DNA of 64,000 bases from Nostoc sp. CENA543 (GTDB lineage: Bacteria; Cyanobacteriota; Cyanobacteriia; Cyanobacteriales; Nostocaceae). The notes beneath the pieces were generated by a model that worked only from the letters and a program-made list of their open reading frames with translations, was not told where the DNA came from and ran no database searches. Made by a program: the position numbers and the translations under genes. The stretch is taken from assembly GCF_002896875.1 (NCBI RefSeq), contig NZ_CP023278.1, forward strand, positions 6,516,501 through 6,580,500. The letters run 5' to 3'. Position 1 is the first letter of the stretch; each line of letters starts with the position of its first letter. Below, one piece after another: positions 37,383 through 47,151 of the stretch.

Positions 37383-37802
37383 ATGGATTACTCACAAATT
37401 GCAAGTTTATTAAGGGCAATTGCAGATATTATAGAATCTGAACCCAAATTAGCTAAAGCTTTAGAAAAGCATTTAAGCAATCGTCTAAGCTCTCAATCAT
37501 ATAATAATTTACCAAATTCAAAACACAATTTTACCAACGATTCTAATAATTTAGAAAACGGTGATGCTGTATTAGCAGAATGTCGGCGAATCTTACGTGA
37601 ACAAGGTGAAGAAGAATTAAACATTTACCTGACTGAATTAGGAGAGCAGATTAGGGAATTATTAAAGTATGGCCAACTAGACAGAAATCGCTCTATTCGT
37701 CGGCGGAAAGACTTAAATAGTATTGTTGAGCATATTATTGAACAATTAGTAGCTCAAGATAAAAGTGGCAAAATATTTGCACGCACAATTTCTGAAGATT
37801 AA
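37383..37802 (+). CDS. Small partner protein of ParA-like ATPase
   Basis: 139 residues, family not recognised. The N-terminal helix (SQIASLLRAIADIIESEPKL) is amphipathic; an Asn/Ser-rich, probably disordered linker follows (about 35-60); the C-terminal half is highly charged and helical (AECRRILREQGEEELNIYLT, then RNRSIRRRKDLNSIVEHII). Zero-base junction with the ParA gene. Size, charge and layout resemble the small adaptors that load ParA ATPases on cargo (ParB-like or McdB-like), but there is no sequence signature to prove it. It is not a canonical ParB: no ParB/Srx motif. Confidence 0.75.
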   Translation: MDYSQIASLLRAIADIIESEPKLAKALEKHLSNRLSSQSYNNLPNSKHNFTNDSNNLENGDAVLAECRRILREQGEEELNIYLTELGEQIRELLKYGQLDRNRSIRRRKDLNSIVEHIIEQLVAQDKSGKIFARTISED

Positions 37803-37834
37803 ATTTATCTAAATTATTTATAATTTGTTTTTCA

Positions 37835-38239
37835 TTATAAAATTAACCAATTTTCTAACTGTAAATCTTTCACTCTAGTTAAATCAGAATCATGAGAAAC
37901 TAAAATTAAATCATGAATTATAGCGGTAGCAGCTATCAAAATATCCGCATCCTGAATAATTTGACCTCTGCTGGTTAAATCAGCATGAATTTCTGAGGCT
38001 TTTTCAAAAATTTTGAGATCATCTAGAAATAATATAGGATAATCTTGGCAAAATTGTTGAAATAAAGCTAGTTTTTTAGTGGCATTACTTCTTAAAAGTC
38101 CTCTTTGGATTTCATAGTAAGTTATGCCACTAATCAAAATGTCTATTTCTAACCTACTTACCTCTTGCAATTTTAAGTTGATTTTGACATTTTGTTTTAG
38201 TGATGCTGAAACAATATTAGTATCTAATAAATAACCCAT
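37835..38239 (-). CDS. PIN-domain (VapC-like) toxin
   Basis: 134-residue PIN-domain ribonuclease. The acidic metal-binding set is Asp6 (YLLDTNIV), Glu43 (ITYYEIQRG), Asp97/Asp99 (IIQDADILIAA) and Asp117 (LVSHDSDL), all present, so it should be active; VapC toxins usually cleave tRNA or rRNA. It follows its antitoxin with stop and start codons directly adjacent. Its 3' end faces the ParA partner gene with a 32-base gap. Confidence 0.88.
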   Translation of the reverse strand: MGYLLDTNIVSASLKQNVKINLKLQEVSRLEIDILISGITYYEIQRGLLRSNATKKLALFQQFCQDYPILFLDDLKIFEKASEIHADLTSRGQIIQDADILIAATAIIHDLILVSHDSDLTRVKDLQLENWLIL

Positions 38240-38527
38240 CTAACCTCGTTTTACGGATTCGTCAAAAAGTTGCATTTGCTCTGGTGTCAAATCATTTAGC
38301 ATTCCTGAAACTAAATGTAAGGATAAAATCCTTTTAATACGTTTCGTCAATTCTTCCTCAGAGATGCTTTCCAGATCAGGAACAGCAGCCGGATCAAAAG
38401 TACGATTAATCATTGCAATCATTTCCTGTTTATTTAAGTTTTCCTGATAAAGATGATTATTGTCAATTAAGGTTTTGACAATTTCAGTTAGTCTCTGAGA
38501 ATTAGGTTGATGATTAATCAAAGTCAT
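38240..38527 (-). CDS. Putative antitoxin of the PIN toxin
   Basis: 95 residues, no recognised DNA-binding motif, though the middle (NKQEMIAMINRTFDPAAVPD) and the C-terminal LTKRIKRILSLHLVSGMLND could supply binding and toxin-wrapping segments. Assigned as antitoxin by position: first in the pair, with its TAG abutting the toxin ATG. Start ATG 38525-38527 is preceded by GAGGAAATT-like sequence on its strand, an acceptable ribosome site. Confidence 0.75.
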   Translation of the reverse strand: MTLINHQPNSQRLTEIVKTLIDNNHLYQENLNKQEMIAMINRTFDPAAVPDLESISEEELTKRIKRILSLHLVSGMLNDLTPEQMQLFDESVKRG

Positions 38528-38610
38528 AGTTAAATTTCCTCAAAATAATATGTCTGTCGCTTAAATCTTATGTTAGCAGTTTCCATTTTTCTGGAGAGGT
38601 AAGAGTTGAC

Positions 38611-38649
38611 AAAAAATAGCCGCCTCCATTCAGGAAGCAGCTATTTTTT
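38611..38649 (-). terminator. Terminator after groL
   Basis: AAAAAATAGC (38611-38620) pairs with GCTATTTTTT (38640-38649); the loop region carries an inner GCCTCC/GGAAGC arm. 22 bases past the groL stop on its strand. Confidence 0.75.
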
Positions 38650-38671
38650 AAACTTATGTGACTACAGAATA

Positions 38672-40333
<1,662 letters not shown>

Positions 40334-40428
40334 TCAATTTGGTTTTGAAAATTAATTTGGGCATGGGGCATTGGGCATTGGGCATGGTTTATGCTTATGC
40401 TTTGTGTGCCGTCACCCGCACCACTCAT

Positions 40429-40740
40429 TTAGCCAACGACTGCTAGAATGTCTTTTTCAGAGAGCAGTACGTATTCTTCAGTGCCGAGCTTGATATCTGT
40501 GCCAGCGTACTTGGAGTACAGCACTTTATCGCCAACTTTAACTTCCAATTCTTGACGGCTACCGTCGTCATTACGTCTGCCAGGGCCAAGGGCGACTACT
40601 TCACCTACTTGGGGCTTTTCTTTCGCGGTGTCGGGCAAGTAAAGACCACCGGCGGTCTTTTCTTCGGACGCGCTTACTTTGACAAAAACGCGATCGCCTA
40701 AAGGTTTAACTGTAGATACGCTTAAAGATACAGCTGCCAT
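40429..40740 (-). CDS. groS: 10-kDa co-chaperonin GroES
   Basis: Heptameric lid of GroEL, 103 residues. [20 protein letters not shown] at the N-terminus, the mobile loop [14 protein letters not shown], then [15 protein letters not shown] and [15 protein letters not shown]. First gene of groS-groL. Upstream lie a CIRCE operator (20 bases before the ATG) and a K-box-like site, the pair of controls described for cyanobacterial groE. Confidence 0.97.
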   Translation of the reverse strand: MAAVSLSVSTVKPLGDRVFVKVSASEEKTAGGLYLPDTAKEKPQVGEVVALGPGRRNDDGSRQELEVKVGDKVLYSKYAGTDIKLGTEEYVLLSEKDILAVVG

Positions 40741-40759
40741 AATTTCAATTTCTCCAGAG

Positions 40760-40786
40760 TTAGCACTCTCAACTCCTGAGTGCTAA
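40760..40786 (-). promoter_or_regulatory. CIRCE operator (HrcA site)
   Basis: TTAGCACTC (40760-40768), nine-base spacer, GAGTGCTAA (40778-40786): a perfect match to the CIRCE consensus. It lies just before groS, so HrcA binding should repress groS-groL until heat shock. Confidence 0.97.
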
Positions 40787-40825
40787 TTTATCGAAGAGTA
40801 ACCCCCAATGGCAATAATTTGGTGT

Positions 40826-40841
40826 GTACGGGTTTCCGAAC
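40826..40841 (-). promoter_or_regulatory. K-box-like element upstream of groS
   Basis: On the minus strand GTTCGG-AAAC-CCGTAC, which fits GTTCGG-NNAN-CCNNAC, the K-box reported for light/heat induction of cyanobacterial groE genes. It lies 40 bases upstream of CIRCE, in the expected order. Confidence 0.75.
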
Positions 40842-40854
40842 TATGGTTGGTGAT

Positions 40855-40985
40855 TAGGCATTGGGCATGGGTATTGGGCATGGGGCTTTGAGAGAAGGAG
40901 ACAAGGTAGGAGAGGAAAAACTAATAACTAATGACTAATGACTAATGACTATTGACCAATGACTATTGACTAATAACTAAATAAC
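40855..40985. repeat. GGGCATG and ATGACTA heptamer arrays
   Basis: GGCATTGGGCATGGGTATTG followed by GACTAATGACTAATGACTAT units, upstream of the K-box on the groS side. Confidence 0.8.
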
Positions 40986-41733
40986 TAATTTTTATACCCT
41001 TTTGGTTAGTTGCGTAAGTATAAATTCTTAATTATTAGTATTTTTCTGGTTCTTTTCTATAAGTTACGAATATTTTTATATGGTCAACTTTATTTGCAAA
41101 GTGGGGAAATTAGTATAGAACAGTAATCAGAGAGCCGCTCGATGAGTAACAATACAGTGATCTGGTGCAACAAAATACGAGTTTATTACTTGCGAGTTTG
41201 TTGTTCTAGATAGATAATAGTTGTCTACCCGGATAGTGTCTGGTTTCGCCAAGCAAACCCGGAGGTTATTGAGCGGATCGTCCGAGAACACTTGATAGGC
41301 ATAATGGTGGTGAAAGAATATGCGTTTTTAACCCATCCTTTGCCAACAACTCCCTTACTTGCTCGTAAACATCTTTAAAGATTAAGGCTGAACATCGGCA
41401 GGGTATTGTAGAGTAGTCAGCCTATGAAAGTGCAGGTGGTTTGACAGCTAGGGTCATCATAGACCAACACTTACTGAGTGAACTACTGTGAACTAGAAAG
41501 ATTATTATTTAATCAGTGTTTTTTCACCCACCACTTTCAAAGGGATATATAATAGCGCATTATAATTACTACTGCTCTACGTATCCTTACTAGAATATTG
41601 CCAATGAGCTAACAGTCTTACAGAAAGTGGAAACTACTTGTGAGACTTCAAGTCAAGCAAGGGTAAGTTAAGTGGGAAAAATGACAACATCTCAACAATC
41701 CACCATATTAAGGATAACTATATCAAGACCTTG

Positions 41734-42411
41734 ATGGATCGAAGCGCGACAAGTGCCACTGCTATGAAAGAGCCCAGCATGAAAGATCACAAACGACTTC
41801 TACTGATTGATGATGACCCTAACCTCATCTTGCTGGTGAAGGACTATCTGGAATTCCGAGGATATGAAGTCATCACCGCAGAAAACGGACGGGAAGCTTT
41901 AGAGATTCTCGAACATGAGGTTCCCGACATGATTATCTGTGATGTGATGATGCCGGAAATGGACGGATACACATTTGTAGAACAAGTCCGGCAAAATGAC
42001 AAAACAAGTTGGATTCCTGTCCTTTTCCTGTCAGCCAAAGGACAAAGTGCAGACCGAGTTAAAGGTCTCAATAAAGGTGCCGATGTCTATATGGTCAAGC
42101 CTTTTGAGCCAGAAGAACTCGTAGCACAGGTAGAATCTTCCCTGAAACAAACTATCCGTTGGAAAGACCACCAAACCAAAGGAGGCGAAAATGGTTCTCG
42201 CATCCAAGTTCCGTTTGATGTGCAATTGACTCCGACTGAACTGAAAGTAGTGCAGTTTGTAGCTAGGGGTTTAGCTAACCGCGAAATCGCTGAAGAATTA
42301 AACGTTAGTCAGCGCACGGTTGAAAGCCACGTTTCCAATATGTTGGGCAAAACCAATCTCCATAACCGCACTGAGTTGGCGCGGTGGGCGATTGAAAATC
42401 AAATGGCTTAA
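41734..42411 (+). CDS. NarL/FixJ-type response regulator, probably Rre1/Ycf29-like
   Basis: About 225 residues. The receiver domain has RLLLIDDDPNLILLV, phospho-acceptor Asp in IICDVMMPEMDGYTF, PVLFLSAKG (Thr/Ser switch) and MVKPFEPEEL (Lys). The C-terminal LuxR-type helix-turn-helix reads LTPTELKVVQFVARGLANRE then LNVSQRTVESHVSNMLGKTN. It resembles the conserved cyanobacterial Rre1 regulator (Ycf29 in red-algal plastids), which with Hik34/Hik2 controls heat and osmotic stress genes; this is from memory of the family. Possible starts are 41734, 41764 and 41779 (MKDHKRLLLIDDD); the short N-terminal extension is uncertain. Divergent from groS. Confidence 0.88.
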   Translation: MDRSATSATAMKEPSMKDHKRLLLIDDDPNLILLVKDYLEFRGYEVITAENGREALEILEHEVPDMIICDVMMPEMDGYTFVEQVRQNDKTSWIPVLFLSAKGQSADRVKGLNKGADVYMVKPFEPEELVAQVESSLKQTIRWKDHQTKGGENGSRIQVPFDVQLTPTELKVVQFVARGLANREIAEELNVSQRTVESHVSNMLGKTNLHNRTELARWAIENQMA

Positions 42412-42413
42412 CT

Positions 42414-42474
42414 AGCTATCAGCGTTCAGCCGTCAGCTTTACAATAATTAACTGACTGCTGACAGCTGATAGCT
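42414..42474 (+). terminator. Dyad after the response regulator gene
   Basis: AGCTATCAGC (42414-42423) and GCTGATAGCT (42465-42474) pair perfectly, with an inner GTCAGC/GCTGAC pair. Starts 3 bases after the stop codon. It may be a terminator or a copy of the AGCTATCAGC-type heptamer repeat. Confidence 0.5.
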
Positions 42475-42840
42475 TAATTATTGCAGGAAGAAATAGGTGC
42501 GTAGGGGTATAAGGGTGTGAGGTTTGGGTGGATTTTTTGAAATTTCCTAAAAACCAAGAACTTTACTCTTCATTATCATTGGTAACTGCTGAGGTGTTAT
42601 CTGTTGGACGCTTTTCAGGAAACCAACAGTTTTAAAAAATTCCTCATTTGCTTTTTCCGTGTTGTAACGAGGATGGAGAAAGAGCCACAACACGGCGACT
42701 TAATAGAAGCAAGGATTGAAAACCCTAAATTTTGTTAGAATGATAATCACACACTTCAGTTAAGGAACTATTGCTAGGCAAAGTTTTGGGGTAAAAATTT
42801 AGATGTACCTTGGACTCAATTCCTTACTAGACACTTGCTC
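42475..42840. other. Gap between response regulator and gluconokinase genes
   Basis: Contains a hairpin with 9-bp arms CCGTGTTGT (42657-42665) and ACAACACGG (42687-42695), followed by GCAAGGATTGAAAAC, which looks like the end of a CRISPR repeat but occurs once only. No gene seen. Confidence 0.4.
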
Positions 42841-43374
42841 ATGATTATCCTGCTGATGGGTGTTTCTGGTTCTGGGAAAACCACTATAGGACAGATGCTA
42901 GCAACATCTTTAAACTGGGAGTTTATTGACGCAGATGATTTCCACTCGCCAGAAAACGTTGAGAAAATGCGCCGTGGTATTCCTTTAAGTGAAGCGGATA
43001 GGATACCCTGGTTACAAGATTTACAAACGGCAATTAAGCAATGGTTGCAAGAAAATAGAAATGTTGTGCTGGCGTGTTCTGCACTAAAAGCAAGTTATCG
43101 TCAATTTTTAGTCATAGATAGGGATGATGCTCTGCCCACCGTAGGTGACGATGCTCCGCCCACCGTAGGCGATCGCATTAAAATAGTTTACCTCAAAGGG
43201 TCTTATGATGTGATTCAACAACGACTGCAAGCCCGTCAAAATCACTATATGAACCCCACACTCTTGAAGAGTCAATTTACTACACTAGAAGAGCCACTAG
43301 ACGCTGTCTGTATAGATGTTACAGCCCCGCCGCAAGTCATAGTTAGAGATATTAGAACAGCTTTGCAAATTTAA
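42841..43374 (+). CDS. gntK: Gluconokinase
   Basis: Phosphorylates gluconate to 6-phosphogluconate, feeding the oxidative pentose phosphate pathway. 177 residues from the ATG at 42841 (MIILLMGVSGSGKTTIGQML); a TTG two codons upstream is less likely. Walker A GVSGSGKTT, then FIDADDFHSPENVEKMRRG and RIPWLQDL, are GntK signatures; VLACSALKASYRQFL and LKSQFTTLEEP follow. After LVIDR comes DDALPTVGDDAPPTVG, two 8-residue copies encoded by a 24-bp tandem repeat (43123-43170), absent from the family as I know it and placed before the KIVYLKGS strand. Confidence 0.93.
   Translation: MIILLMGVSGSGKTTIGQMLATSLNWEFIDADDFHSPENVEKMRRGIPLSEADRIPWLQDLQTAIKQWLQENRNVVLACSALKASYRQFLVIDRDDALPTVGDDAPPTVGDRIKIVYLKGSYDVIQQRLQARQNHYMNPTLLKSQFTTLEEPLDAVCIDVTAPPQVIVRDIRTALQI
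43123..43170 (+). repeat. Two-copy 24-bp tandem repeat inside gntK
   Basis: Unit 1 GATGATGCTCTGCCCACCGT plus AGGT (43123-43146); unit 2 GACGATGCTCCGCCCACCGT plus AGGC (43147-43170), three mismatches. Each is a multiple of three, so the frame is kept. Confidence 0.85.
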
Positions 43375-43513
43375 TTTAAGTAGAACGACTGGGAAAAACT
43401 AAACTGAGTGAAGAATAATACAATATCAAAGAACCCTCTTCCCTTCTGTCTCGTCTTCAAGATCAATCTTCACTTTGTCCTAGCTTAACTGCGATCGCAG
43501 TAGGAGAAAACGT

Positions 43514-43855
43514 ATGTTTCTCAGATTAGCGCAACAACATCAAGAATTTATTCACGACTTGGTCATTAACTTGCAAGCCCTAGCGATCGCGCTAGAGAAT
43601 AAAGGGTACACTACATCTTTCTATACCTGCGGCGACCAAATGAGAAGTGCTTCCTTCATGGTCAGTTTAGAAGAAAAGCACTTAATTCGGTTTTTAGTCT
43701 CTGACTATGGAATCACTTGGATGGAAATGTGGGATGACCGCGAGTTAATGAAATGTGAGGGTGCAGAAGCCATCACCCAACTAGACGAGTTAGCTAATTT
43801 AGTTAAGTATCCTAACGGCAAAATTCCTAAATTACATTTCTTCAGTAAAGTTTGA
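43514..43855 (+). CDS. Conserved hypothetical protein (113 aa)
   Basis: Unknown family. Starts MFLRLAQQHQEFIHDLVINL; the middle has TSFYTCGDQMRSASFMVSLE and a strand-rich segment with FLVSDYGITWMEMWDDREL, suggesting a small alpha/beta protein. TAGGAG lies about 8 bases before the ATG, a good ribosome site. Preceded by a GCGATCGC site. Not linked to a neighbour by spacing. Confidence 0.7.
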   Translation: MFLRLAQQHQEFIHDLVINLQALAIALENKGYTTSFYTCGDQMRSASFMVSLEEKHLIRFLVSDYGITWMEMWDDRELMKCEGAEAITQLDELANLVKYPNGKIPKLHFFSKV

Positions 43856-43928
43856 TGGGTGTTAGAACATCTAGCGTCAACAAATTTAACATTTATTCAA
43901 AATTAATCATCCTTAATTTATTTAAATT

Positions 43929-44906
43929 ATGTATGACAATATCTGTAAATTTATTGCCGAAAATTTCAAAGATGACTTAGCAACCTGGTTACTAGGTTCA
44001 CCGATTAAACTCACAGAATTAAGTCCTACGGAACTCTCAAATGAACCTATCCGTGCCGATTCGTTAATCCTATTACAGTCGGATAACCTAGTTCTACATA
44101 CTGAATTACGTCTAATGTGAATTAAAATCGGGTAATTCCGTAGATATTTTTAGGGGCGGGTTCACCGAGATCATCGTTAATTGTTCATGATATTTGATTA
44201 ACCCGCCCCTACCAAGTCTCATTAGCTCCCAGCATCGGCTATTTTTGGGATATAGAAGGTTTTCCTAATTCACATCAGGCGTGAATTTCAAACTGATGCA
44301 GACGAAGATATGCCCTTTCGGATGTTAGATTATCGTGTGAGGGTGTATCGGCGTTTTCCTGAAAAACAAATGCGTCAAGTGGTTATCTATTTGCGAAAAA
44401 CCGCTTCTCCATTGGTCAATAAAGATGATTTTCGGTTAGAGAAAACTTACCATGAGTTTGAGGTCATACGCCTATGGGAAGAACCAACAGAAAGGTTTAT
44501 GACTGTTCCTGGCTTATTACCCTTCGCTGCCTTAAGTCAGACTAAAGATCCTACAATGGTATTAAATGAAGTAGCAAAGGCGGTTGAAGCAATTACAGAT
44601 CAACAGCTACAAAGAAACATAGCAGCCGCCAGCGCAATTCTAGCAGGTATCGTTTTACAAAAAGATGTAATTAGCAGAATTTTCAGGAGTGAGATTATGC
44701 GCGAATCAGTCATTTATCAGGAAATTCTCCAAGAAGGTAGAGATGAAGGTAGAGTTGAAGGTCGAGTTGAAGGTCGAGTTGAAGCAACAAGAAAGTTAGC
44801 TTTAAATCTACTACAAATAGGTATGGATGTAGAGCAAATTGCTCAAGTAACTGAATTATCTCTTGAGCAAGTTCAGGCTTTACAAAAACAGATGCAAGAA
44901 TCTTAA
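43929..44906 (+). pseudogene. Rpn/PD-(D/E)XK transposase-like gene broken by a small element
   Basis: The two parts belong to one Rpn-family gene (recombination-promoting nuclease/putative transposase). Part 1 (43929-44107) encodes MYDNICKFIAENFKDDLATW through LVLHTE; part 2 (from 44283) resumes EFQTDADEDMPFRMLDYRVR and ends with the coiled EGRVEGRVEATRKLALNLLQ tail and EQIAQVTELSLEQVQALQKQ. Removing 44108-44287 (element plus one target copy, 180 bp) restores a 265-codon frame. As it stands, translation stops at LRLM in the element. The break falls in the ExQ motif of the catalytic core. Part 2 has its own ATG (44310) but would lack the catalytic N-terminal half. Confidence 0.88.
44108..44282. 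mobile_element. 175-bp MITE-like insertion with 5-bp target duplication
   Basis: Ends: ACGTCTAATGTGAATTA at the left and, read in reverse complement, ACGCCTGATGTGAATTA at the right (two mismatches in 17). GAATT flanks both sides (44103-44107 and 44283-44287), the duplicated target. It has no coding frame. Inside lies a second dyad, TAGGGGCGGGTT (near 44151) and AACCCGCCCCTA (near 44200), itself a dispersed cyanobacterial repeat. Confidence 0.88.
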
Positions 44907-44915
44907 AATCTCAAC

Positions 44916-44942
44916 AAAAAACCCGCGTTTGCGGGTTTTTTT
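44916..44942. terminator. Bidirectional terminator between Rpn pseudogene and asnS
   Basis: AAAAAACCCGC (44916-44926), loop GTTT, GCGGGTTTTTTT (44931-44942): a strong stem with A and T runs between convergent genes. Confidence 0.88.
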
Positions 44943-44961
44943 CGTCTCATTGATAGTGAGA

Positions 44962-46353
44962 TTAAAACTCAGCGTTTTGTGGTGTACGGGGGAAGGGAAT
45001 CACATCACGAATATTTCCCATACCTGTGATGAACTGCACCAGTCTTTCAAAACCCAAACCAAACCCAGCATGAGGAACGGTACCGTAACGACGTAAATCG
45101 AGATACCACCACAAATCTTCAGACTTCATTCCTTGGGCTAACACACGGCGTTCTAAGACATCTAAACGTTCTTCCCGTTGTGAACCGCCAATGATTTCCC
45201 CAATTTTCGGTGCTAGGATATCCATTGCACGGACGGTTTTTTCATCATCATTCAGGCGCATATAAAAGGCTTTAATTTGTGCGGGATAATCTGTGACGAT
45301 GACTGGTTTTTTAAAAAGTTGTTCTGCTAAATAACGCTCATGTTCTGATTGTAAATCTAAGCCCCAACTTACAGGATAATCAAATTTCACATCAGCTTTT
45401 TCTAATAGTTTGATGGCATCTGTGTAAGTTAAACGCTCAAATTGATTGTTAATGATATTTTCAGCTGTAGCTAAGACTGTATTATCAATGCGTTGATTGA
45501 AAAATTCCATGTCTTCTGGACATTTTGCTAACACATAATTAAAAATGTGTTTGAGAAACGCCTCAGCTAAATCCATATCACCTTCTAGATCACAAAACGC
45601 CATTTCCGGCTCAACCATCCAGAATTCTGCGAGGTGACGGGAGGTGTTGGAGTTTTCTGCACGGAATGTGGGGCCGAATGTGTAGACGTTGCTAAAAGCC
45701 ATTGCCATGACTTCGGCTTCTAGTTGTCCACTGACGGTTAAGTAGGTGGGTTTAGCAAAGAAATCTTGACTGTAATCGACGGCTTGATTTTCTGTGCGGG
45801 GGACATTCTTTAAATCTAAACTGGTGACACTGAATAGTTCCCCTGCGCCTTCGCAGTCGCTAGCGGTGATAATGGGTGTGTGTACCCACAAAAAACCTCT
45901 TTCTTGGAAAAATTGGTGAATAGCTGTAGAACAGGCGTTTCTGACGCGGAAAACTGCACCAAAAGAGTTGGTACGCGATCGCAAATGTCCAATGGTGCGT
46001 AAAAATTCAAAGGAGTGGCGTTTTTTTTGCAATGGATAAGTTTCGGGATCAGCATCACCGTAGACTTTCACTGCCTCGGCTGTTAACTCAATGCGCTGTC
46101 CCTTCCCTTGGGAAGCCACCAGCACACCTTTAACTTCCACTGACGCGCCTGTGTTGATTTGTTTTAAGATGGCTTCGTAGTCTGGTAAATCCTGATTGAT
46201 GACGACTTGCAAATTAGCTAGTGATGAGCCGTCATTAACTTCAAGAAACGCAAATCCCTTAAGTTCACGCTTGGTTCTCACCCAGCCTTGAACTACTAAA
46301 GACTCATCAGGTTGACCACTCCGCAATATTTCTGCAATCCGTTGACTTACCAT
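44962..46353 (-). CDS. asnS: Asparaginyl-tRNA synthetase
   Basis: Class IIb aminoacyl-tRNA synthetase charging tRNA-Asn, cytoplasmic. 463 residues. The N-terminal OB fold shows [20 protein letters not shown]; motif 2 region [20 protein letters not shown]; motif 3 [15 protein letters not shown]; the C-terminal [17 protein letters not shown] identifies AsnRS rather than AspRS. All motifs intact. Convergent with the Rpn pseudogene. Confidence 0.97.
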   Translation of the reverse strand: MVSQRIAEILRSGQPDESLVVQGWVRTKRELKGFAFLEVNDGSSLANLQVVINQDLPDYEAILKQINTGASVEVKGVLVASQGKGQRIELTAEAVKVYGDADPETYPLQKKRHSFEFLRTIGHLRSRTNSFGAVFRVRNACSTAIHQFFQERGFLWVHTPIITASDCEGAGELFSVTSLDLKNVPRTENQAVDYSQDFFAKPTYLTVSGQLEAEVMAMAFSNVYTFGPTFRAENSNTSRHLAEFWMVEPEMAFCDLEGDMDLAEAFLKHIFNYVLAKCPEDMEFFNQRIDNTVLATAENIINNQFERLTYTDAIKLLEKADVKFDYPVSWGLDLQSEHERYLAEQLFKKPVIVTDYPAQIKAFYMRLNDDEKTVRAMDILAPKIGEIIGGSQREERLDVLERRVLAQGMKSEDLWWYLDLRRYGTVPHAGFGLGFERLVQFITGMGNIRDVIPFPRTPQNAEF

Positions 46354-46438
46354 ATTCTGCTATCGATAGGGTTTGAATATAAGGCGTACTATTTAAAGAA
46401 TGCTAACAGCTAATTCTATTCAAAATCCAATATTGAGG

Positions 46439-46804
46439 CTACGCAACCAAGGACTTTAATATCCAGCCTATAATAACGCCCATACCGCCAAAGCGAATAG
46501 CTTGCCAGAAAGGTTTTTTCAGGCTACGCCAAGAAAATAACTGACTTTCTAAGTTGAGTTCTAGCAATTCTAGTTGCTGTTTAATTTGCCGTAACTCTGC
46601 TTTGATTTCTGGTGTCTGATGCTGATTGTGCTGCAATTCTTGGCGACGTTGTTGCCATTGTGCCTTTTCGGTGCGATCGCGCTGCACTTGATCATACCGT
46701 TGTTTAAACGCCGATAGCGATCGCTCTAATTCTGCTAGTTCTTGTTCTAAATTAAATTCTGGATTTTCCCCTGACTGCTGGGATGATTTTTTTGGCGGCT
46801 TCAT
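46439..46804 (-). CDS. Small coiled-coil protein with C-terminal membrane segment
   Basis: 121 residues, unknown family. A polar N-terminus, then a long Gln/Glu/Arg-rich coiled coil (about 20-90, for example ELAELERSLSAFKQRYDQVQ and QIKQQLELLELNLESQL), and a C-terminal hydrophobic stretch (FGGMGVIIGWILKSLVA) that fits a tail anchor. It lies 85 bases upstream of asnS on the same strand and diverges from the next small gene with only about 50 bases between the starts. Confidence 0.75.
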   Translation of the reverse strand: MKPPKKSSQQSGENPEFNLEQELAELERSLSAFKQRYDQVQRDRTEKAQWQQRRQELQHNQHQTPEIKAELRQIKQQLELLELNLESQLFSWRSLKKPFWQAIRFGGMGVIIGWILKSLVA

Positions 46805-46854
46805 TTACAGGTAGTACAGTAATAAGTAAATGTAACTGTTGCCAATGGTTATTT

Positions 46855-47151
46855 ATGTCTCAACCTAGCCAGGTTTCACAAACCAATCAACTCAATGAAT
46901 TTAGCGACTTAGAACTAGCCCAAGCCCTGATGGAAAGGCTGAGTATTTCACCTAACGATTGGCATCGCCTCAAGTCTAACCGCAATTCCCGCGCTAGTGA
47001 ACAAATCGCAGCCGCTATGATATTTATGCTCAAAAACCAACCCCAAGAAGCTCTTGTTAGACTAGAACAAGCTGTTGGTTGGTTAAATCGTTCTATTTCC
47101 GCCCCTCCCTGTCCAACGCATGGAAATAAGGGAATGGGGACTGGGGACTAG
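46855..47151 (+). CDS. Conserved small cyanobacterial protein (98 aa)
   Basis: Start taken at the ATG 46855 (MSQPSQVSQTNQLNEFSDLE); the frame runs upstream to 46783 into the divergent gene, so the longer form is unlikely. Helical: LELAQALMERLSISPNDWHR and EQIAAAMIFMLKNQPQEALV, then a loop WLNRSISAPPCPTHGN. The last residues (KGMGTGD) come from a GGGGACT heptamer repeat, so the repeat appears to have replaced the native C-terminus. Family name not recalled with certainty. Confidence 0.7.
   Translation: MSQPSQVSQTNQLNEFSDLELAQALMERLSISPNDWHRLKSNRNSRASEQIAAAMIFMLKNQPQEALVRLEQAVGWLNRSISAPPCPTHGNKGMGTGD

Larger units (their letters stand above)
40742..41733. other. 1-kb divergent regulatory region groS/response regulator
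   Basis: Contains CIRCE and K-box near groS, GGGCATG and TAATGACTAATGAC heptamers (40855-40985), and from about 41100 to 41700 a heptamer-free stretch with mixed composition and no open frame. That stretch could be a long leader or an RNA gene, but I recognise no known RNA family. Confidence 0.5.

Noticed and set aside
42657-42725. Hairpin ending in GGATTGAAAAC resembling a CRISPR repeat
   Set aside because: Only one copy, no second repeat or spacer spacing and no cas genes in the window.
44310-44906. Second half of the Rpn gene as an independent functional gene
   Set aside because: It begins in the middle of the family domain and lacks the catalytic N-terminal half, so it is treated as part of a pseudogene.
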